Origin: an uncultured Oleiphilus sp.
GTDB taxonomy: Bacteria; Pseudomonadota; Gammaproteobacteria; Pseudomonadales; Oleiphilaceae
Length of the DNA stretch: 64,000 bases
Assembly (NCBI GenBank): GCA_913020045.1
Contig: CAJWBE010000007.1
Coordinates: forward strand, 1 to 64,000
Direction of reading: 5' to 3'
The notes beneath the pieces are model-generated. The model was not told the origin of the DNA. It saw only the letters and a list, made by a program, of their open reading frames with translations, and made no database searches. Below, one piece after another: positions 19,658 through 29,191 of this stretch. A program made the translations under genes and the position numbers. Within the stretch, counting starts at the first letter, position 1, and each line of letters begins with the position of its first letter.

Positions 19658-20476
19658 TCAGCAGCGTCTTTTTATCTCGGCTTGAACCATTATTCGAGTC
19701 GCTATTTCTTCAACTGAGTAATGAGTCGTATTCATAAAGGGAATGCGCTCTCTACGATACATGAGCTCCACTTCTTCCACTTCATAATTACATTGTTTCA
19801 TTGATGCATAGCGCGAGTTTGCTTTGCGCTCGTTTCGAATAAGAGATAATCGGTCAGGTTCAATGGTTAGCCCAAATAGTTTTTGTTTGAAGCTCTTGAT
19901 CGACGCCGGTAACTTTTGGTCATCAATGTCTTCTTCGGTTAATGGGTAGTTCGCTGCTTTGATTCCATACTGCATGGCTAGGTATAGGCAGGTAGGTGTT
20001 TTGCCGCTGCGTGATACGCCGACGAGTATTACATCGGCCTCGTTGTAATAGCGAGTACGGGCACCATCGTCGTTGTCGAGTGCGTAGCTGATTGCCGAGA
20101 TGCGATGATCGTACCCTCTGTTTTCCGTGATCTTATTGCGCCCCACTCGATCAGAAGGTTGTTGTCCCAGTTCTTGTTCTAACGGGCCAAGAAATGCGGC
20201 GAAAACGTCAATCATAAAACAGTTGCTTGACGCGATAATGCTACGAATACGATCGTCCACCAATGTGTCGAAAATAATCGCTTTTGCATCGTTTCTAAGA
20301 GAGGCTTCGTTGATTTTTTCAACGGTTTCATTTGCTTTCTCAACGCTGTCTACGTAGGGCAATGTAATGCGCTCAAACTCAAACCCTTCAAAACGGCTGA
20401 GCAGGCTCATACCTAAAGCTTCGGAAGTGATTCCGGTCCCGTCGGACACAAAAAAAGCGGTGCGTTTTGTCGTCAT
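19658..20476 (-). CDS. ppsR: PEP synthase regulatory kinase/pyrophosphorylase PpsR
   Basis: The 272-residue DUF299 protein begins TKRTAFFVSDGTGITSEALG, typical of the family, and carries the P-loop GVSRSGKTPTCLYLA in the middle. PpsR uses ADP to phosphorylate and inactivate PEP synthase and phosphate to reactivate it, setting the gluconeogenic switch. It is transcribed divergently from ppsA (about 200 nt between starts), the standard arrangement. Length and motifs are normal. Confidence 0.96.
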   Translation of the reverse strand: MTTKRTAFFVSDGTGITSEALGMSLLSRFEGFEFERITLPYVDSVEKANETVEKINEASLRNDAKAIIFDTLVDDRIRSIIASSNCFMIDVFAAFLGPLEQELGQQPSDRVGRNKITENRGYDHRISAISYALDNDDGARTRYYNEADVILVGVSRSGKTPTCLYLAMQYGIKAANYPLTEEDIDDQKLPASIKSFKQKLFGLTIEPDRLSLIRNERKANSRYASMKQCNYEVEEVELMYRRERIPFMNTTHYSVEEIATRIMVQAEIKRRC

Positions 20477-20683
20477 ATTGATATTAGGCTCGATAAAATT
20501 TAGGTGGCTGCGTCGCTTTGGTGCAGTAGATGCACAGAGTCGATAAGGCGCGCATTAAAGGTATTATTTGGCTTGCATTTTTACTCAACACACTAGCATA
20601 AAGTGTTATTATCCGCACATTGGTTTTGTGTGAATATTATCTTCCATCTCTTGAGCAGAGGTGGGCTTGTTAGGAGAAGGGTC

Positions 20684-23044
20684 TTGCAAGAATACGTAGT
20701 GTGGTTTGATGAACTTGGAATGGGTGACGTAGAACGCGTTGGAGGCAAAAATGCTTCGTTGGGAGAAATGATATCGAACCTCTCATCCAAGGCCGTTAGA
20801 GTGCCGAACGGTTTCGCGACAACGTCAGAGGCCTTTAGAGAGTTTATTAATGCCGACGGCTTGGCTGACCGGATTCATAAAGCGTTAGCGGAGTTGGATG
20901 TTCAAGATGTTAATGCGCTAGCTGATACCGGTGCTCGCATTCGATCATGGGTGATGGATGCGAGTTTTCCAGACGCTTTGAATAAAAGCATTGAATCTGC
21001 CTATGAAAAACTTCAAGAAGGGAATGAGCATTTAGCGGTTGCTGTTCGCTCTTCTGCGACAGCGGAAGATCTTCCCGAAGCGTCGTTTGCAGGCCAGCAA
21101 GAGACTTTCCTAAATGTAGAGGGCATCGCTAAGGTTAAGGCTGCTGTTAAAGAAGTATTTGCTTCTCTCTATAACGACCGTGCAATTTCTTATCGGGTTC
21201 ATCATAATTTTGAGCATGCTGAAGTGGCGCTTTCTGCAGGTATTCAGCGCATGGTGCGCAGTGAAACCTCGTCAAGTGGCGTGATGTTCACCCTAGACAC
21301 CGAGTCAGGGTTTCGTGATGTGGTCTTTATTACCTCGTCTTATGGCTTAGGCGAAACGGTTGTTCAGGGCGCTGTGAACCCAGATGAATTCTACGTACAT
21401 AAACCCACTTATCAGGCCGGTCGGCCGGCTATATTGCGCCGTAATCTCGGTAGCAAAGCCATTAAAATGATTTACTCGTCAGCAGAAGACGAGTTGGTTG
21501 AAACCGTGAAAGTTGAACCGCATTTACGGCAGGTTTTCTCGCTAACCGATGCGGAAATCGAAGAACTCACCCGCCAAGCAATGATTATTGAAGAGCATTA
21601 TCAGCGCCCGATGGATATCGAGTGGGCGAAGGATGGTGATGACGGGTTGATCTATATTGTTCAGGCTCGACCAGAAACGGTCAAAAGCCGCAGTAGTGCA
21701 ACCGTGCTGGAGCGCTACCTAATGAATGAAACGGGTAATGTGCGGGTTGAAGGGCGCAGTATTGGTCAAAAAATCGGAAGCGGCCCGGTTAAGGTTGTCG
21801 ACTCCATTGAAGATATGGACCAGGTCAACGACGGTGATGTATTGGTTACCGATATGACTGATCCAGATTGGGAGCCGGTGATGAAGCGAGCGTCTGCGAT
21901 TGTGACGGACCGGGGTGGACGTACGTGCCACGCTGCGATTATTGCGCGTGAGCTAGGCATACCGGCGGTCGTTGGTTGCGGTGATGCAACGGAAGTGTTG
22001 ACGTCAGGCGACCCGGTAACAGTTTCGTGTGCAGAAGGTGATACGGGTTATATTTATGAGGGTTTGCTGGACTTTGAGTTAAAAGCGAACAGTGTCGAGT
22101 CGATGCCCGACTTAGATATCAAACTCATGATGAACGTCGGTAACCCGGACAGAGCTTTCGATTTTCAGGCCTTACCAAATGATGGTGTAGGTCTGGCGCG
22201 TTTGGAGTTTATTATCAACCGCATGATTGGTGTACACCCTAAGGCGTTGCTAAATTTCGATACTTTGCCGCCTGAAGTGAAGGCAACGGTAGAGAAGCGA
22301 ATTAGTGGTTATGACTCTCCAGTCGATTTTTATGTTTCTAAGTTGGTTGAGGGCATCTCGACATTAGCCGCGGCATTCTACCCCAAACGGGTCATCGTGC
22401 GTTTGTCGGACTTTAAATCTAACGAGTATGCCAACCTAATTGGCGGTGCTTTGTACGAGCCTGACGAAGAAAACCCAATGTTAGGATTTCGTGGTGCCTC
22501 GCGTTATATATCAGACACCTTTCGTGATTGCTTCTATTTAGAGTGTGAGGCATTTAAGCGTGTACGAAATGAAATGGGCTTTACCAACGTAGAGGTTATG
22601 GTTCCTTTCGTACGCACGCCGGGAGAGGCCAAGCAGGTTGTGGATTTGCTAGAAGAGAGAGGGCTAAAGCGCGGTGAAAACGGGCTTAAAGTTATTATGA
22701 TGTGTGAGCTGCCAGCGAATGCGCTTCTTGCCGATCAGTTTCTTGAGCACTTTGATGGCTTCTCTATTGGGTCGAATGATTTGACTCAGTTGACGTTAGG
22801 TTTGGATCGAGACTCAGGGATCGTTGCGCACCTGTTTGACGAGCGAAATGATGCGATCACCTCTTTGATTGGTATGGCGATAGATGCTTGTAATAAGGCA
22901 GGTAAGTATGTCGGAATATGTGGGCAAGGCCCCTCTGATCATCCAGACTTTGCTAAGTGGCTGGTTGAGAAAGGTATCGACAGCGTTTCTTTGAATCCGG
23001 ATTCGGTTCTGGATACTTGGTTCTTTTTGGCGGAAGACGCTTAA
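20684..23044 (+). CDS. ppsA: Phosphoenolpyruvate synthase PpsA
   Basis: The enzyme converts pyruvate plus ATP to PEP, AMP and phosphate. The longest frame starts at 20603, but a TTG at 20684 has an AGGAG site 7 nt upstream and yields 786 residues beginning [15 protein letters not shown], matching known PpsA (about 790); the extra 27 residues upstream look untranslated. The ATP-grasp N-terminal domain ([11 protein letters not shown]), the phospho-His swivelling domain ([19 protein letters not shown]) and the PEP-binding barrel ([29 protein letters not shown]) are all intact. rraA follows after 22 nt. Confidence 0.96.
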   Translation: MQEYVVWFDELGMGDVERVGGKNASLGEMISNLSSKAVRVPNGFATTSEAFREFINADGLADRIHKALAELDVQDVNALADTGARIRSWVMDASFPDALNKSIESAYEKLQEGNEHLAVAVRSSATAEDLPEASFAGQQETFLNVEGIAKVKAAVKEVFASLYNDRAISYRVHHNFEHAEVALSAGIQRMVRSETSSSGVMFTLDTESGFRDVVFITSSYGLGETVVQGAVNPDEFYVHKPTYQAGRPAILRRNLGSKAIKMIYSSAEDELVETVKVEPHLRQVFSLTDAEIEELTRQAMIIEEHYQRPMDIEWAKDGDDGLIYIVQARPETVKSRSSATVLERYLMNETGNVRVEGRSIGQKIGSGPVKVVDSIEDMDQVNDGDVLVTDMTDPDWEPVMKRASAIVTDRGGRTCHAAIIARELGIPAVVGCGDATEVLTSGDPVTVSCAEGDTGYIYEGLLDFELKANSVESMPDLDIKLMMNVGNPDRAFDFQALPNDGVGLARLEFIINRMIGVHPKALLNFDTLPPEVKATVEKRISGYDSPVDFYVSKLVEGISTLAAAFYPKRVIVRLSDFKSNEYANLIGGALYEPDEENPMLGFRGASRYISDTFRDCFYLECEAFKRVRNEMGFTNVEVMVPFVRTPGEAKQVVDLLEERGLKRGENGLKVIMMCELPANALLADQFLEHFDGFSIGSNDLTQLTLGLDRDSGIVAHLFDERNDAITSLIGMAIDACNKAGKYVGICGQGPSDHPDFAKWLVEKGIDSVSLNPDSVLDTWFFLAEDA

Positions 23045-23066
23045 ACAGATAGTGATGAGGTGAAGT

Positions 23067-23555
23067 ATGACAGGTGCGTTGATTGTTACGCCTGATTTGT
23101 GCGATGAGTTCCCGGATAAGGTGAAAGTAGTTGAGCCAATGTTCGGGTGCTTTGGTGCTAGAGAGTCGTTTGGTGGAGAAATCGTTACGGTAAAGTGTTT
23201 CGAAGATAACTCTGTTGTTAAAGAACAGGTTGGCTTGCCCGGTCATGGCAAAGTGATGGTCGTCGACGGTGGTGGGTCTATGCGAAACGCTTTATTAGGG
23301 GATATGCTCGCAGAAAAAGCCGCCTCAAATGGTTGGGAAGGTTTAGTGATTTACGGGTGCGTCCGAGACGTTGACGTGATTGCAGAGACGGATCTAGGGG
23401 TTCATGCTCTGGGTTCAAATCCGCGGAAGACTGAAAAACGCGGTATTGGGGATCTGAACATTCCCGTTACATTTGGTGGCGTTACTTTTGTCCCGGGAGA
23501 GTTTGTCTACGCCGACAACAATGGTGTGATTGTGTCGGCCGAAAAGCTGGTTTAA
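23067..23555 (+). CDS. rraA: Regulator of ribonuclease activity A
   Basis: The 162-residue protein matches RraA in length and in the central [21 protein letters not shown] and [10 protein letters not shown] segments. RraA forms a trimeric ring that binds the C-terminal scaffold of RNase E and inhibits mRNA decay; distant relatives are aldolases, so metabolic activity cannot be excluded. It starts 22 nt after ppsA with a GAGGTG site, implying co-transcription with gluconeogenesis. Its target gene rne is about 6 kb away in this window. A bidirectional terminator follows. Confidence 0.93.
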   Translation: MTGALIVTPDLCDEFPDKVKVVEPMFGCFGARESFGGEIVTVKCFEDNSVVKEQVGLPGHGKVMVVDGGGSMRNALLGDMLAEKAASNGWEGLVIYGCVRDVDVIAETDLGVHALGSNPRKTEKRGIGDLNIPVTFGGVTFVPGEFVYADNNGVIVSAEKLV

Positions 23556-23584
23556 GGTCTATGGCGTTATAAGCTGAGACCCAT

Positions 23585-23612
23585 AAAAAAAGGCGAGTGA
23601 TCGCCTTTTTTT
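23585..23612. terminator. Bidirectional intrinsic terminator between rraA and PilZ gene
   Basis: AAAAAAAGGCGA-GTGA-TCGCCTTTTTTT is a perfect stem with A- and T-runs on both sides, serving the convergent rraA (plus) and PilZ (minus) genes. Its 3' edge touches the PilZ stop codon. Confidence 0.93.
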
Positions 23613-23928
23613 ATATTCCGATTTCCATGATTTCCATGCCTAATGAAAATCTATCTTCATCTTCTTCTGAGGTAATACAGCGAAGGACTTTTACTTTTGC
23701 ATCTAGTGCAGGAAAGGCTTCGTTGTTGGAAGGTAGGCGTGTTGTACAAACCGTCCCCTCTTTTATCTCTTGTGTTGATTCTATCAGCATTCCTGTGCCA
23801 CTCAAGTCGCGGCAATAAGCTTTAACCTGCTCACCTGTACCGTTCAACGTTAGGGTGACTTCGGTTTCAACCTTCATGCGGATGAAATCCCTTTTCTCGT
23901 TGTAATTCCGGATATTTAAATTTGCCAT
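23611..23928 (-). CDS. PilZ domain protein (predicted c-di-GMP receptor)
   Basis: The frame is open from an ATG at 24042 (143 residues), but the ATG at 23928 follows AAAGGTG and gives 105 residues that are nearly all PilZ domain, so I prefer it. The two c-di-GMP contact motifs are present: RDFIR (R-x3-R) close to the N-terminus and DLSGTG ((D/N)-x-S-x2-G) after a ~30-residue gap. It is a stand-alone receptor-type domain with no output domain, probably acting by protein contact. The stop codon lies within the shared terminator with rraA. Confidence 0.85.
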   Translation of the reverse strand: MANLNIRNYNEKRDFIRMKVETEVTLTLNGTGEQVKAYCRDLSGTGMLIESTQEIKEGTVCTTRLPSNNEAFPALDAKVKVLRCITSEEDEDRFSLGMEIMEIGI

Positions 23929-24113
23929 TTCGTTAGCACCTTTCGGGTTCGCGTCCCACTCTTTATATGTGCTAAATGCTCGTCTGTCAAAGAGCTTGGC
24001 GTTACGAACATGCAATAGTTGAGGAATCGTAAGGGCGGTCACAGTCTTTAACCCGGTTTTACAATTCGGGTTAAAGATCTATATGTTTACGAAGAGAAAG
24101 GTGGTTAGAGGGG

Positions 24114-24782
24114 TTAGGCCCAGCTATCGTTCTTTTTGGTAGGCTTTAGCATTGGCACAAGCAGAGCAAGTATAACGCCGAGAACAACAAGTCCGCCGCC
24201 CATTAGCATTGAGTTAGATTCTGAGCGATCTTTGAGTCGTATGTTTTCGACTTGCAGAAGCTCGAGTTCATTTCGAAGCTGTTCGTTGCTTTCACGCAGC
24301 TCGCGGCTTTTTCGGTCTAATGCGATGGCGTTGGCAGAGATTTTTTTAATGTCGGTCAGTTCTTTTGCATTTTTCTCTAAAGCGCTACTGGTATTTTTGT
24401 GATTTTTAGAGAGACCAGTGAACTCAGTTTTAAGTTCAGAAAGCTGTTTTTTTAACTCAGTGTTTTCGCGATTGCTGGCCGCTAGGTTTTTGCTTGCAGT
24501 GGCGAGCTTCATTTTTGCAATCGGCTCCATAGATAAGTATCGAGTCGGAAGGTATCCCTCTAGCCCGCTCGGGGTTTTTACTTTTGAATAGCCGTTGCTT
24601 TTGTCTTGTTCCAAAATCTCAAGCTTCAATCCGCTTTTGATTCCTTTGTGAATGATGCGAAAGCTAGTGCCAGCGCCGCTGCGCAGAGGAACTAAAAGTG
24701 TGTCGTCAATATAAGCCGTTTGAGCGCTTGCAGAGAGCGAGGCTAAGGTCAGAGCAAAAGCTAAAGAAAGTCTGATTATCAT
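24114..24782 (-). CDS. SH3-domain/coiled-coil membrane protein, TIGR04211 (YgiM-like)
   Basis: The 222-residue protein has a signal peptide (MIIRLSLAFALTLASLSASA), a bacterial SH3 domain (about 24-90, LLVPLRSGAGTSFRIIHKG to GYLPTRYLS), a long Leu/Glu/Lys coiled coil (95-185), and a C-terminal membrane helix (MLMGGGLVVLGVILALLVPM) with a short basic tail. That is the YgiM/TIGR04211 architecture: periplasmic SH3 and coil tethered to the inner membrane. The role is unknown; SH3b domains often bind cell-wall peptides. It is a single gene without a clear ribosome-binding site. Confidence 0.88.
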   Translation of the reverse strand: MIIRLSLAFALTLASLSASAQTAYIDDTLLVPLRSGAGTSFRIIHKGIKSGLKLEILEQDKSNGYSKVKTPSGLEGYLPTRYLSMEPIAKMKLATASKNLAASNRENTELKKQLSELKTEFTGLSKNHKNTSSALEKNAKELTDIKKISANAIALDRKSRELRESNEQLRNELELLQVENIRLKDRSESNSMLMGGGLVVLGVILALLVPMLKPTKKNDSWA

Positions 24783-24866
24783 AGTAGAAACTGTTTTATC
24801 GCGTAAAAAATGACCGGCTATGATAACAAACTTTTTTGCCAGCGGGTGTGAAAAAAACGTTAGGCG

Positions 24867-25166
24867 TTATGGAAGTACTTTTTTGTACGGTTTAACGGTG
24901 ACTTTTTCATAAACGCCTGCATGAATATACGGGTCGTTATCTGCCCAAGCTTGAGCCTCTTCAAGCGAAGAGAATTCCGCAACCACAAGGCTGCCGGTAA
25001 ATCCTGCTGCGCCGGGATCTTCTGAATCAATCGCAGGGTGCGGACCTGCAATAAGTAGTCGACCCTCGTTCTTGAGCGCTTCTAAACGCGCAATATGGTC
25101 TGCTCGGGCCAATTTTCGTTTTGGAAGGCTGTTTGATACATCTTCGGCAATGATCGCGTAGTACAT
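24867..25166 (-). CDS. yciI: YciI family protein
   Basis: The 99-residue protein is a small ferredoxin-like alpha/beta-barrel domain. It begins [10 protein letters not shown], with [22 protein letters not shown] and the conserved His-Asp pair expected in YciI proteins, and ends with the [15 protein letters not shown] strand. The family function is not established. It starts 9 nt after the membrane protein at 25176-25877 on the same strand, so they form an operon, as seen around yciB-yciI in other gammaproteobacteria. Confidence 0.9.
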   Translation of the reverse strand: MYYAIIAEDVSNSLPKRKLARADHIARLEALKNEGRLLIAGPHPAIDSEDPGAAGFTGSLVVAEFSSLEEAQAWADNDPYIHAGVYEKVTVKPYKKVLP

Positions 25167-25175
25167 AGAATTATC

Positions 25176-25877
25176 TCACTGATGAATGATTTCTTCGAGT
25201 TCTAAACCGGTTAGTTGTTTTATTCGTTTAAACAAATAGATCATCGCGATAATCATCACGATCATGCATGGAATGGTGATGACGGGGTAACTAAGAAGGT
25301 TCATCGTGCCAAGTTCGTCATTGAATGCCGCCGTTCCGGAAGGGCTTGTGACAATATACTTCGCTAAGCCGTAGTTTAGGATCGCTGAAAGCAAAAACGA
25401 ACCAGCAAGTATGTAGGTCGCGACTTTAAGTGCTTGGTTGAAATTACCAAGATTGTTGCTGCTCTCAAGTGCGTCATTCACTTTGTCGATTTGCAGGATT
25501 TTATCGTTGTAGATAAACGTTTTGACGAGCGGGTAGCGCGTTTTTAATGAAAGAATGGTGCCGATACCGATAATCAGCGGAATGCTTGCTTCCTTTATTG
25601 CGATATATTTGGGGTCGAGTTCGAGCAGGCCAATACTGCTTGTCAGCAAAATACTGATAAAGCCCAACGCAGGGATAAAACCAAATTTTTTCTCTTTCGC
25701 AAATTGATATAAGCCAAATAACAAGGGAAGTGATAGACCAAAAACCAGTGCGTAAATTGGTCCGAGGCTGTCGTCGCCACTAAGCTTTTTAAGAATGATC
25801 GTTGGCAATATGACGCAAATCAGCAGCTCGATTAGCAGATGACGGTTTTGATTTTTCGGTCGTGATGTCTCGGTCAT
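25176..25877 (-). CDS. VC0807/YciB-related integral membrane protein
   Basis: The 233-residue inner-membrane protein has six or so hydrophobic helices: LLIELLICVILPTIILKKL, the segment from PIYALVFGLSLPLLFGLY, FIPALGFISILLTSSIGLL, ASIPLIIGIGTILSL, YILAGSFLLSAILNYGLA and VITIPCMIVMIIAMIYLF. The layout resembles the VC0807 family, related to the septation/YciB group (IspZ). Its linkage to yciI supports that relation. It starts with a GGACAAACT site before ATG. The function is unknown; a role in envelope or division is only an analogy to YciB. Confidence 0.78.
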   Translation of the reverse strand: MTETSRPKNQNRHLLIELLICVILPTIILKKLSGDDSLGPIYALVFGLSLPLLFGLYQFAKEKKFGFIPALGFISILLTSSIGLLELDPKYIAIKEASIPLIIGIGTILSLKTRYPLVKTFIYNDKILQIDKVNDALESSNNLGNFNQALKVATYILAGSFLLSAILNYGLAKYIVTSPSGTAAFNDELGTMNLLSYPVITIPCMIVMIIAMIYLFKRIKQLTGLELEEIIHQ

Positions 25878-26017
25878 AGTTTGTCCAGTGGCGAATTAAG
25901 CTGACCTATGGTTGCAATCAAAAAGTATGCAGGCAGGTATACAGCTATCATTAAGCCTGAGATTATAGGGACTTACCGTTTCGGTTCAATACGCCAAAAG
26001 TAAGATTGGGAAATATT

Positions 26018-26854
26018 ATGCAGTTCTCTACCTATGATTTGCATTGTCATAGCAATATGTCAGATGGTGAACTCTGCCCTGAGGAACTGGTCAGACGCGC
26101 AAAACGTAACGGAGTTGAGGTCTTATCATTGACCGACCATGACACCTTGGCTGGGCTTGAGCTGGCCGCCGCCACTGCTGTGCAGGAAGGTATCGAGCTA
26201 GTGCCTGGTATCGAGCTGTCGTGTCAATGGAACGGACATACCATCCATGTTTTGGGGCTTAATTTTTCGCTAGAGCACTCAAGTTTGTGGGACGCTCAAG
26301 TTTATCAAACCAAGGTGCGTGAAACGCGAAGCGAGATTATAGCTGAAAGGCTGCAGAAGAAAGGAATGCCTGATGTGCTGGGACTTGCGCGTAAGAATGC
26401 TAAATCCGGGGTTCCTGGCCGGCCGCACTTTGCTCAGGCGATGGTCGAAATGGAGTTGGTTAAAAATCACCAAGAAGCATTCAAGAAATTTCTAGGTAGC
26501 GGAAAGATAGGCGATGTGAAAAGCGGATGGCCTGAGTTAGCTGAAGTTATTCAGTGGATAACGCTAGCTGGTGGCTGTGCGGTGTTGGCTCACCCCCGAA
26601 AGTACTCGATGAGCTTGACGAAACTTCGAGCACTGATTGAGGAGTTTCGCGGCTGCGGAGGTCAGGGTATAGAGGTCGTCATGTCTGGTCAGAAGCAAGG
26701 AGAAATTGGTTTGCTAAGTGATTTATGCCATCGCTTTGAGATGGCGGCGTCCGTCGGCAGTGATTTTCATTCCACGCGCTTTCCTTGGGCCGATTTGGGG
26801 AGGGTTGCAAAGCTACCATCGACGGTAACTCCGATTTGGGAGTTATGGGGATGA
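26018..26854 (+). CDS. PHP-domain phosphoesterase (YciV/RNase AM-like)
   Basis: The frame is open from a TTG at 26006, but the ATG at 26018 follows GGGAAATATT and matches the family start (MQFSTYDLHCHSNMSDG), giving 278 residues. PHP metal ligands are visible as DLHCHSNMSDG, LSLTDHDT, PGIELSC, AHPRKYS and GSDFHS. E. coli YciV (RNase AM) is a 5'-3' exonuclease that matures rRNA 5' ends and hydrolyses pAp; the same role is likely. Its TGA overlaps the ATG of the next gene (ATGA), which implies translational coupling to a phosphatase-type response regulator. Confidence 0.9.
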   Translation: MQFSTYDLHCHSNMSDGELCPEELVRRAKRNGVEVLSLTDHDTLAGLELAAATAVQEGIELVPGIELSCQWNGHTIHVLGLNFSLEHSSLWDAQVYQTKVRETRSEIIAERLQKKGMPDVLGLARKNAKSGVPGRPHFAQAMVEMELVKNHQEAFKKFLGSGKIGDVKSGWPELAEVIQWITLAGGCAVLAHPRKYSMSLTKLRALIEEFRGCGGQGIEVVMSGQKQGEIGLLSDLCHRFEMAASVGSDFHSTRFPWADLGRVAKLPSTVTPIWELWG

Positions 26855-28527
26855 AGGTGTTAGTGGTCGATGATCAGGCTGCCAATCGAATAATCCTGCG
26901 TCACCTGCTATTGGCAGAGGGGCACGAGTGTATTGAGGCGGAAAATGGTGAGGAGGCGGTTCGTTTTTTTGAGCGCCACCAGCCAGAGTTCGTCTTAATG
27001 GATATTATGATGCCTGTAATGGACGGCTATGAGGCAGCAGAAGCGATTAAGGGAATGTCTCTTGGGCGCTATGTGCCTATTATTTTTCTAACGGCTAAGA
27101 CTGAGCAGGACTCGTTGATTCAATGCTTGGAATTTGGCGATGATTATCTTGTTAAGCCTATCAGTGAAATTTTGCTGAAGGCTAAAATTAACGCACATGT
27201 TCGCACGCAAGATCTAACGCAACAAATTAATGCTAAAAATGAAGAACTAACTGCTCTGCACGATACTTTGCAGCAAGAGCATCAAATGGGCGAGCATGTG
27301 TTAAGCCATGCGATGCAGCGGAGTTGGAAAGGCTGTCAAAACGTGCGCTCTTTTATGTCGCCACTGTCGACATTTAATGGAGATTTGCTCTTGTTAGCTC
27401 CGAACCCGAATGGCGGAGTTTACGTGTTTCTAGGCGATATGACGGGGCACGGTTTGTCAGCGTCTATTGGCGCAGTGCCTGTATCGCAGGTGTTTTTTAC
27501 GATGTGCGGGAAAGGGCGCCCGGTGCCGGAGATTGCCTACGAGTTGAATGTAACGTTAAAAGCATTTTTACCTGAATATATGTTTTGTGCGGCGACCTTA
27601 CTTCATCTTAATGCTGACGGAGCGACGATGCGGCTTTGGGGTGGCGGCTTGCCTCCTGCCTATGTGGTTCGCGAGGGGGAGGGTGTTGTCGACGTTTTAC
27701 AGTCAAATAACTTGGCCTTGGGTATCTTGTCGAGCGACGAGTTCGATGGTAGTGCTGCCACCTATCACTTCGAAGACGGAGATCGTTTGTTGCTGTTAAC
27801 CGACGGCGTTCATGACGTTCAGAATGCGCAAGGCGAACTATACGGTGAGGTGGGAGTTCTTAAAGCGATCGACCAGCAATCCGGAAATGGCTTTGATGCG
27901 GTGCTTGTTGATATAGAGCGGTATTCTGGCAGCGGCGCTCAAAAGGATGATATTTCTTTGGTAGAGCTACTGGCTCGGCCCGTTGAGCAAGATCTCGCTG
28001 AGTTAAAAACGTACGAAAGCTTTGCCTGGACTCAAAGCTTTCGTTTGGATGCGGCCTGCCTAAAAGCGCCTGACGCATTGCAGGCAGTGATGGCTACACT
28101 GCCCTCTCAAATAGAGTTTGAACTGGCGCGTCATCGTTTGCAGATAGTGCTTACTGAATTGTTTTCGAATGCTCTTGAGCACGGCTTGCTAGCGCTAGAT
28201 TCGTCAATAAAAAATGATGTGAACGGTTTCGCTGAGTATTATTTCATCCGGGCGTCTAGGCTTCAGGCTCTTGAGGAGGGAGAGGTTAGTATTGTCATTG
28301 CATATCGACCAGAGTGCAAAGGTCAGGAGCTATTGGTTGAGGTTAGCGACTCGGGAAAGGGTTTTGATTATAAGAGGATTGGCGGCTCTAAGGTTAGCGA
28401 GCAGCAGACTTTGGCGTGGGGGAGAGGGTTAAAAATGGTGCAGGGTTTTGGTTGTGCGCTCGAGTTTTTTGATTCTGGTTCACGTGTCCAGGTCAAGTTG
28501 CCATTGCTAGATTCCGAAGCGCCTTAG
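26851..28527 (+). CDS. Response regulator with PP2C phosphatase and HATPase domains (HsbR/RsbU type)
   Basis: The true start is the ATG at 26851, which overlaps the stop of the PHP gene as ATGA; upstream ATGs in frame are poorer. The 558-residue protein comprises a receiver (1-120, Asp51 in FVLMDIMMPVMDG), a linker helix, a SpoIIE-type PP2C domain (about 165-375, LGDMTGHGLSASIGA and LLTDGVHDV), and a C-terminal HATPase (about 420-555, ELFSNALEHGLL, DSGKGFD, GRGLKM) of the anti-sigma kinase class. Family members such as HsbR partner-switch with an anti-sigma antagonist. No STAS partner gene is adjacent, so targets lie elsewhere. Confidence 0.92.
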   Translation: MKVLVVDDQAANRIILRHLLLAEGHECIEAENGEEAVRFFERHQPEFVLMDIMMPVMDGYEAAEAIKGMSLGRYVPIIFLTAKTEQDSLIQCLEFGDDYLVKPISEILLKAKINAHVRTQDLTQQINAKNEELTALHDTLQQEHQMGEHVLSHAMQRSWKGCQNVRSFMSPLSTFNGDLLLLAPNPNGGVYVFLGDMTGHGLSASIGAVPVSQVFFTMCGKGRPVPEIAYELNVTLKAFLPEYMFCAATLLHLNADGATMRLWGGGLPPAYVVREGEGVVDVLQSNNLALGILSSDEFDGSAATYHFEDGDRLLLLTDGVHDVQNAQGELYGEVGVLKAIDQQSGNGFDAVLVDIERYSGSGAQKDDISLVELLARPVEQDLAELKTYESFAWTQSFRLDAACLKAPDALQAVMATLPSQIEFELARHRLQIVLTELFSNALEHGLLALDSSIKNDVNGFAEYYFIRASRLQALEEGEVSIVIAYRPECKGQELLVEVSDSGKGFDYKRIGGSKVSEQQTLAWGRGLKMVQGFGCALEFFDSGSRVQVKLPLLDSEAP

Positions 28528-28554
28528 GCGCAGGGCATATTGTAATAATCGGTA

Positions 28555-29097
28555 TTAGTCAGTATGAAAAAATAAATAGATGTCAGTAAGCTGATCAGCA
28601 ATGATGGTTTCAAATTGGCTCATTAACTTGTCGTTTTTCCGAATTTCTTCAAACTCATTAGATTCAAACAAACCTGACAGCGTCATGATCGGCAACAAGA
28701 GTTCTGCTGCAGATTCTTCGTCTTTGCTAAACCATTCTTCTTCGTTTAAAAAGAACCCTTCAATAAAGCCAATGCACCAGCTTTCCTGGCAAGCTTCTGG
28801 GTCTTCTTCACTTTCGTAGGGGAGGGCAGGTTCGCCTCCTTCTGAAAGGCTTTCTTGTAGTTCGCTTTTGATTTCTTGAATGCAGTGGTCAAAATGCTGC
28901 ATTTGTTCTGCCGACGCTTTGGGGTCTATTCCGGAGAAAGTAACCGCTTTAATTGCCTCGTTATCAATTTTTTTCGGCCCCACGAGTGACGCGCAAACCA
29001 GACCGTGCAGCCCGAAGTAATCTAACGCTTCGTCATGGAGTTCATCAGCGAATAACAGTTCTTCTAGTTTATCTATGTCTTGCGAGGAGAGGGCCAT
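28555..29097 (-). CDS. YecA/YgfB family protein (UPF0149)
   Basis: The 180-residue acidic, all-helical protein matches UPF0149: DIDKLEELLF at the start, HGLVCASLVGP, and the central EDPEACQESWCIGFIEGF block. The function of the family is unknown; several members carry a C-terminal SEC-C zinc motif, which is absent here. It lies downstream of rne on the same strand but is separated by a strong terminator, so it is probably expressed on its own or by read-through. Confidence 0.85.
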   Translation of the reverse strand: MALSSQDIDKLEELLFADELHDEALDYFGLHGLVCASLVGPKKIDNEAIKAVTFSGIDPKASAEQMQHFDHCIQEIKSELQESLSEGGEPALPYESEEDPEACQESWCIGFIEGFFLNEEEWFSKDEESAAELLLPIMTLSGLFESNEFEEIRKNDKLMSQFETIIADQLTDIYLFFHTD

Positions 29098-29111
29098 TTA
29101 AATTAGATCCT

Positions 29112-29151
29112 AAAAAGAAAAGGCGGAGCTGATTATCATCAGTTCCGCCTT
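29112..29151 (-). terminator. Intrinsic terminator of rne
   Basis: On the minus strand AAGGCGGA (29151-29144) and its inner extension pair with TCCGCCTT (29127-29120), followed by TTTCTTTTT. The stem is about 14 bp with one mismatch. It lies 40 nt past the rne stop. Confidence 0.9.
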
Positions 29152-29191
29152 ACTTGTCGAGAAAACGAAGCGTTTCCGCTTCACTTAATGC

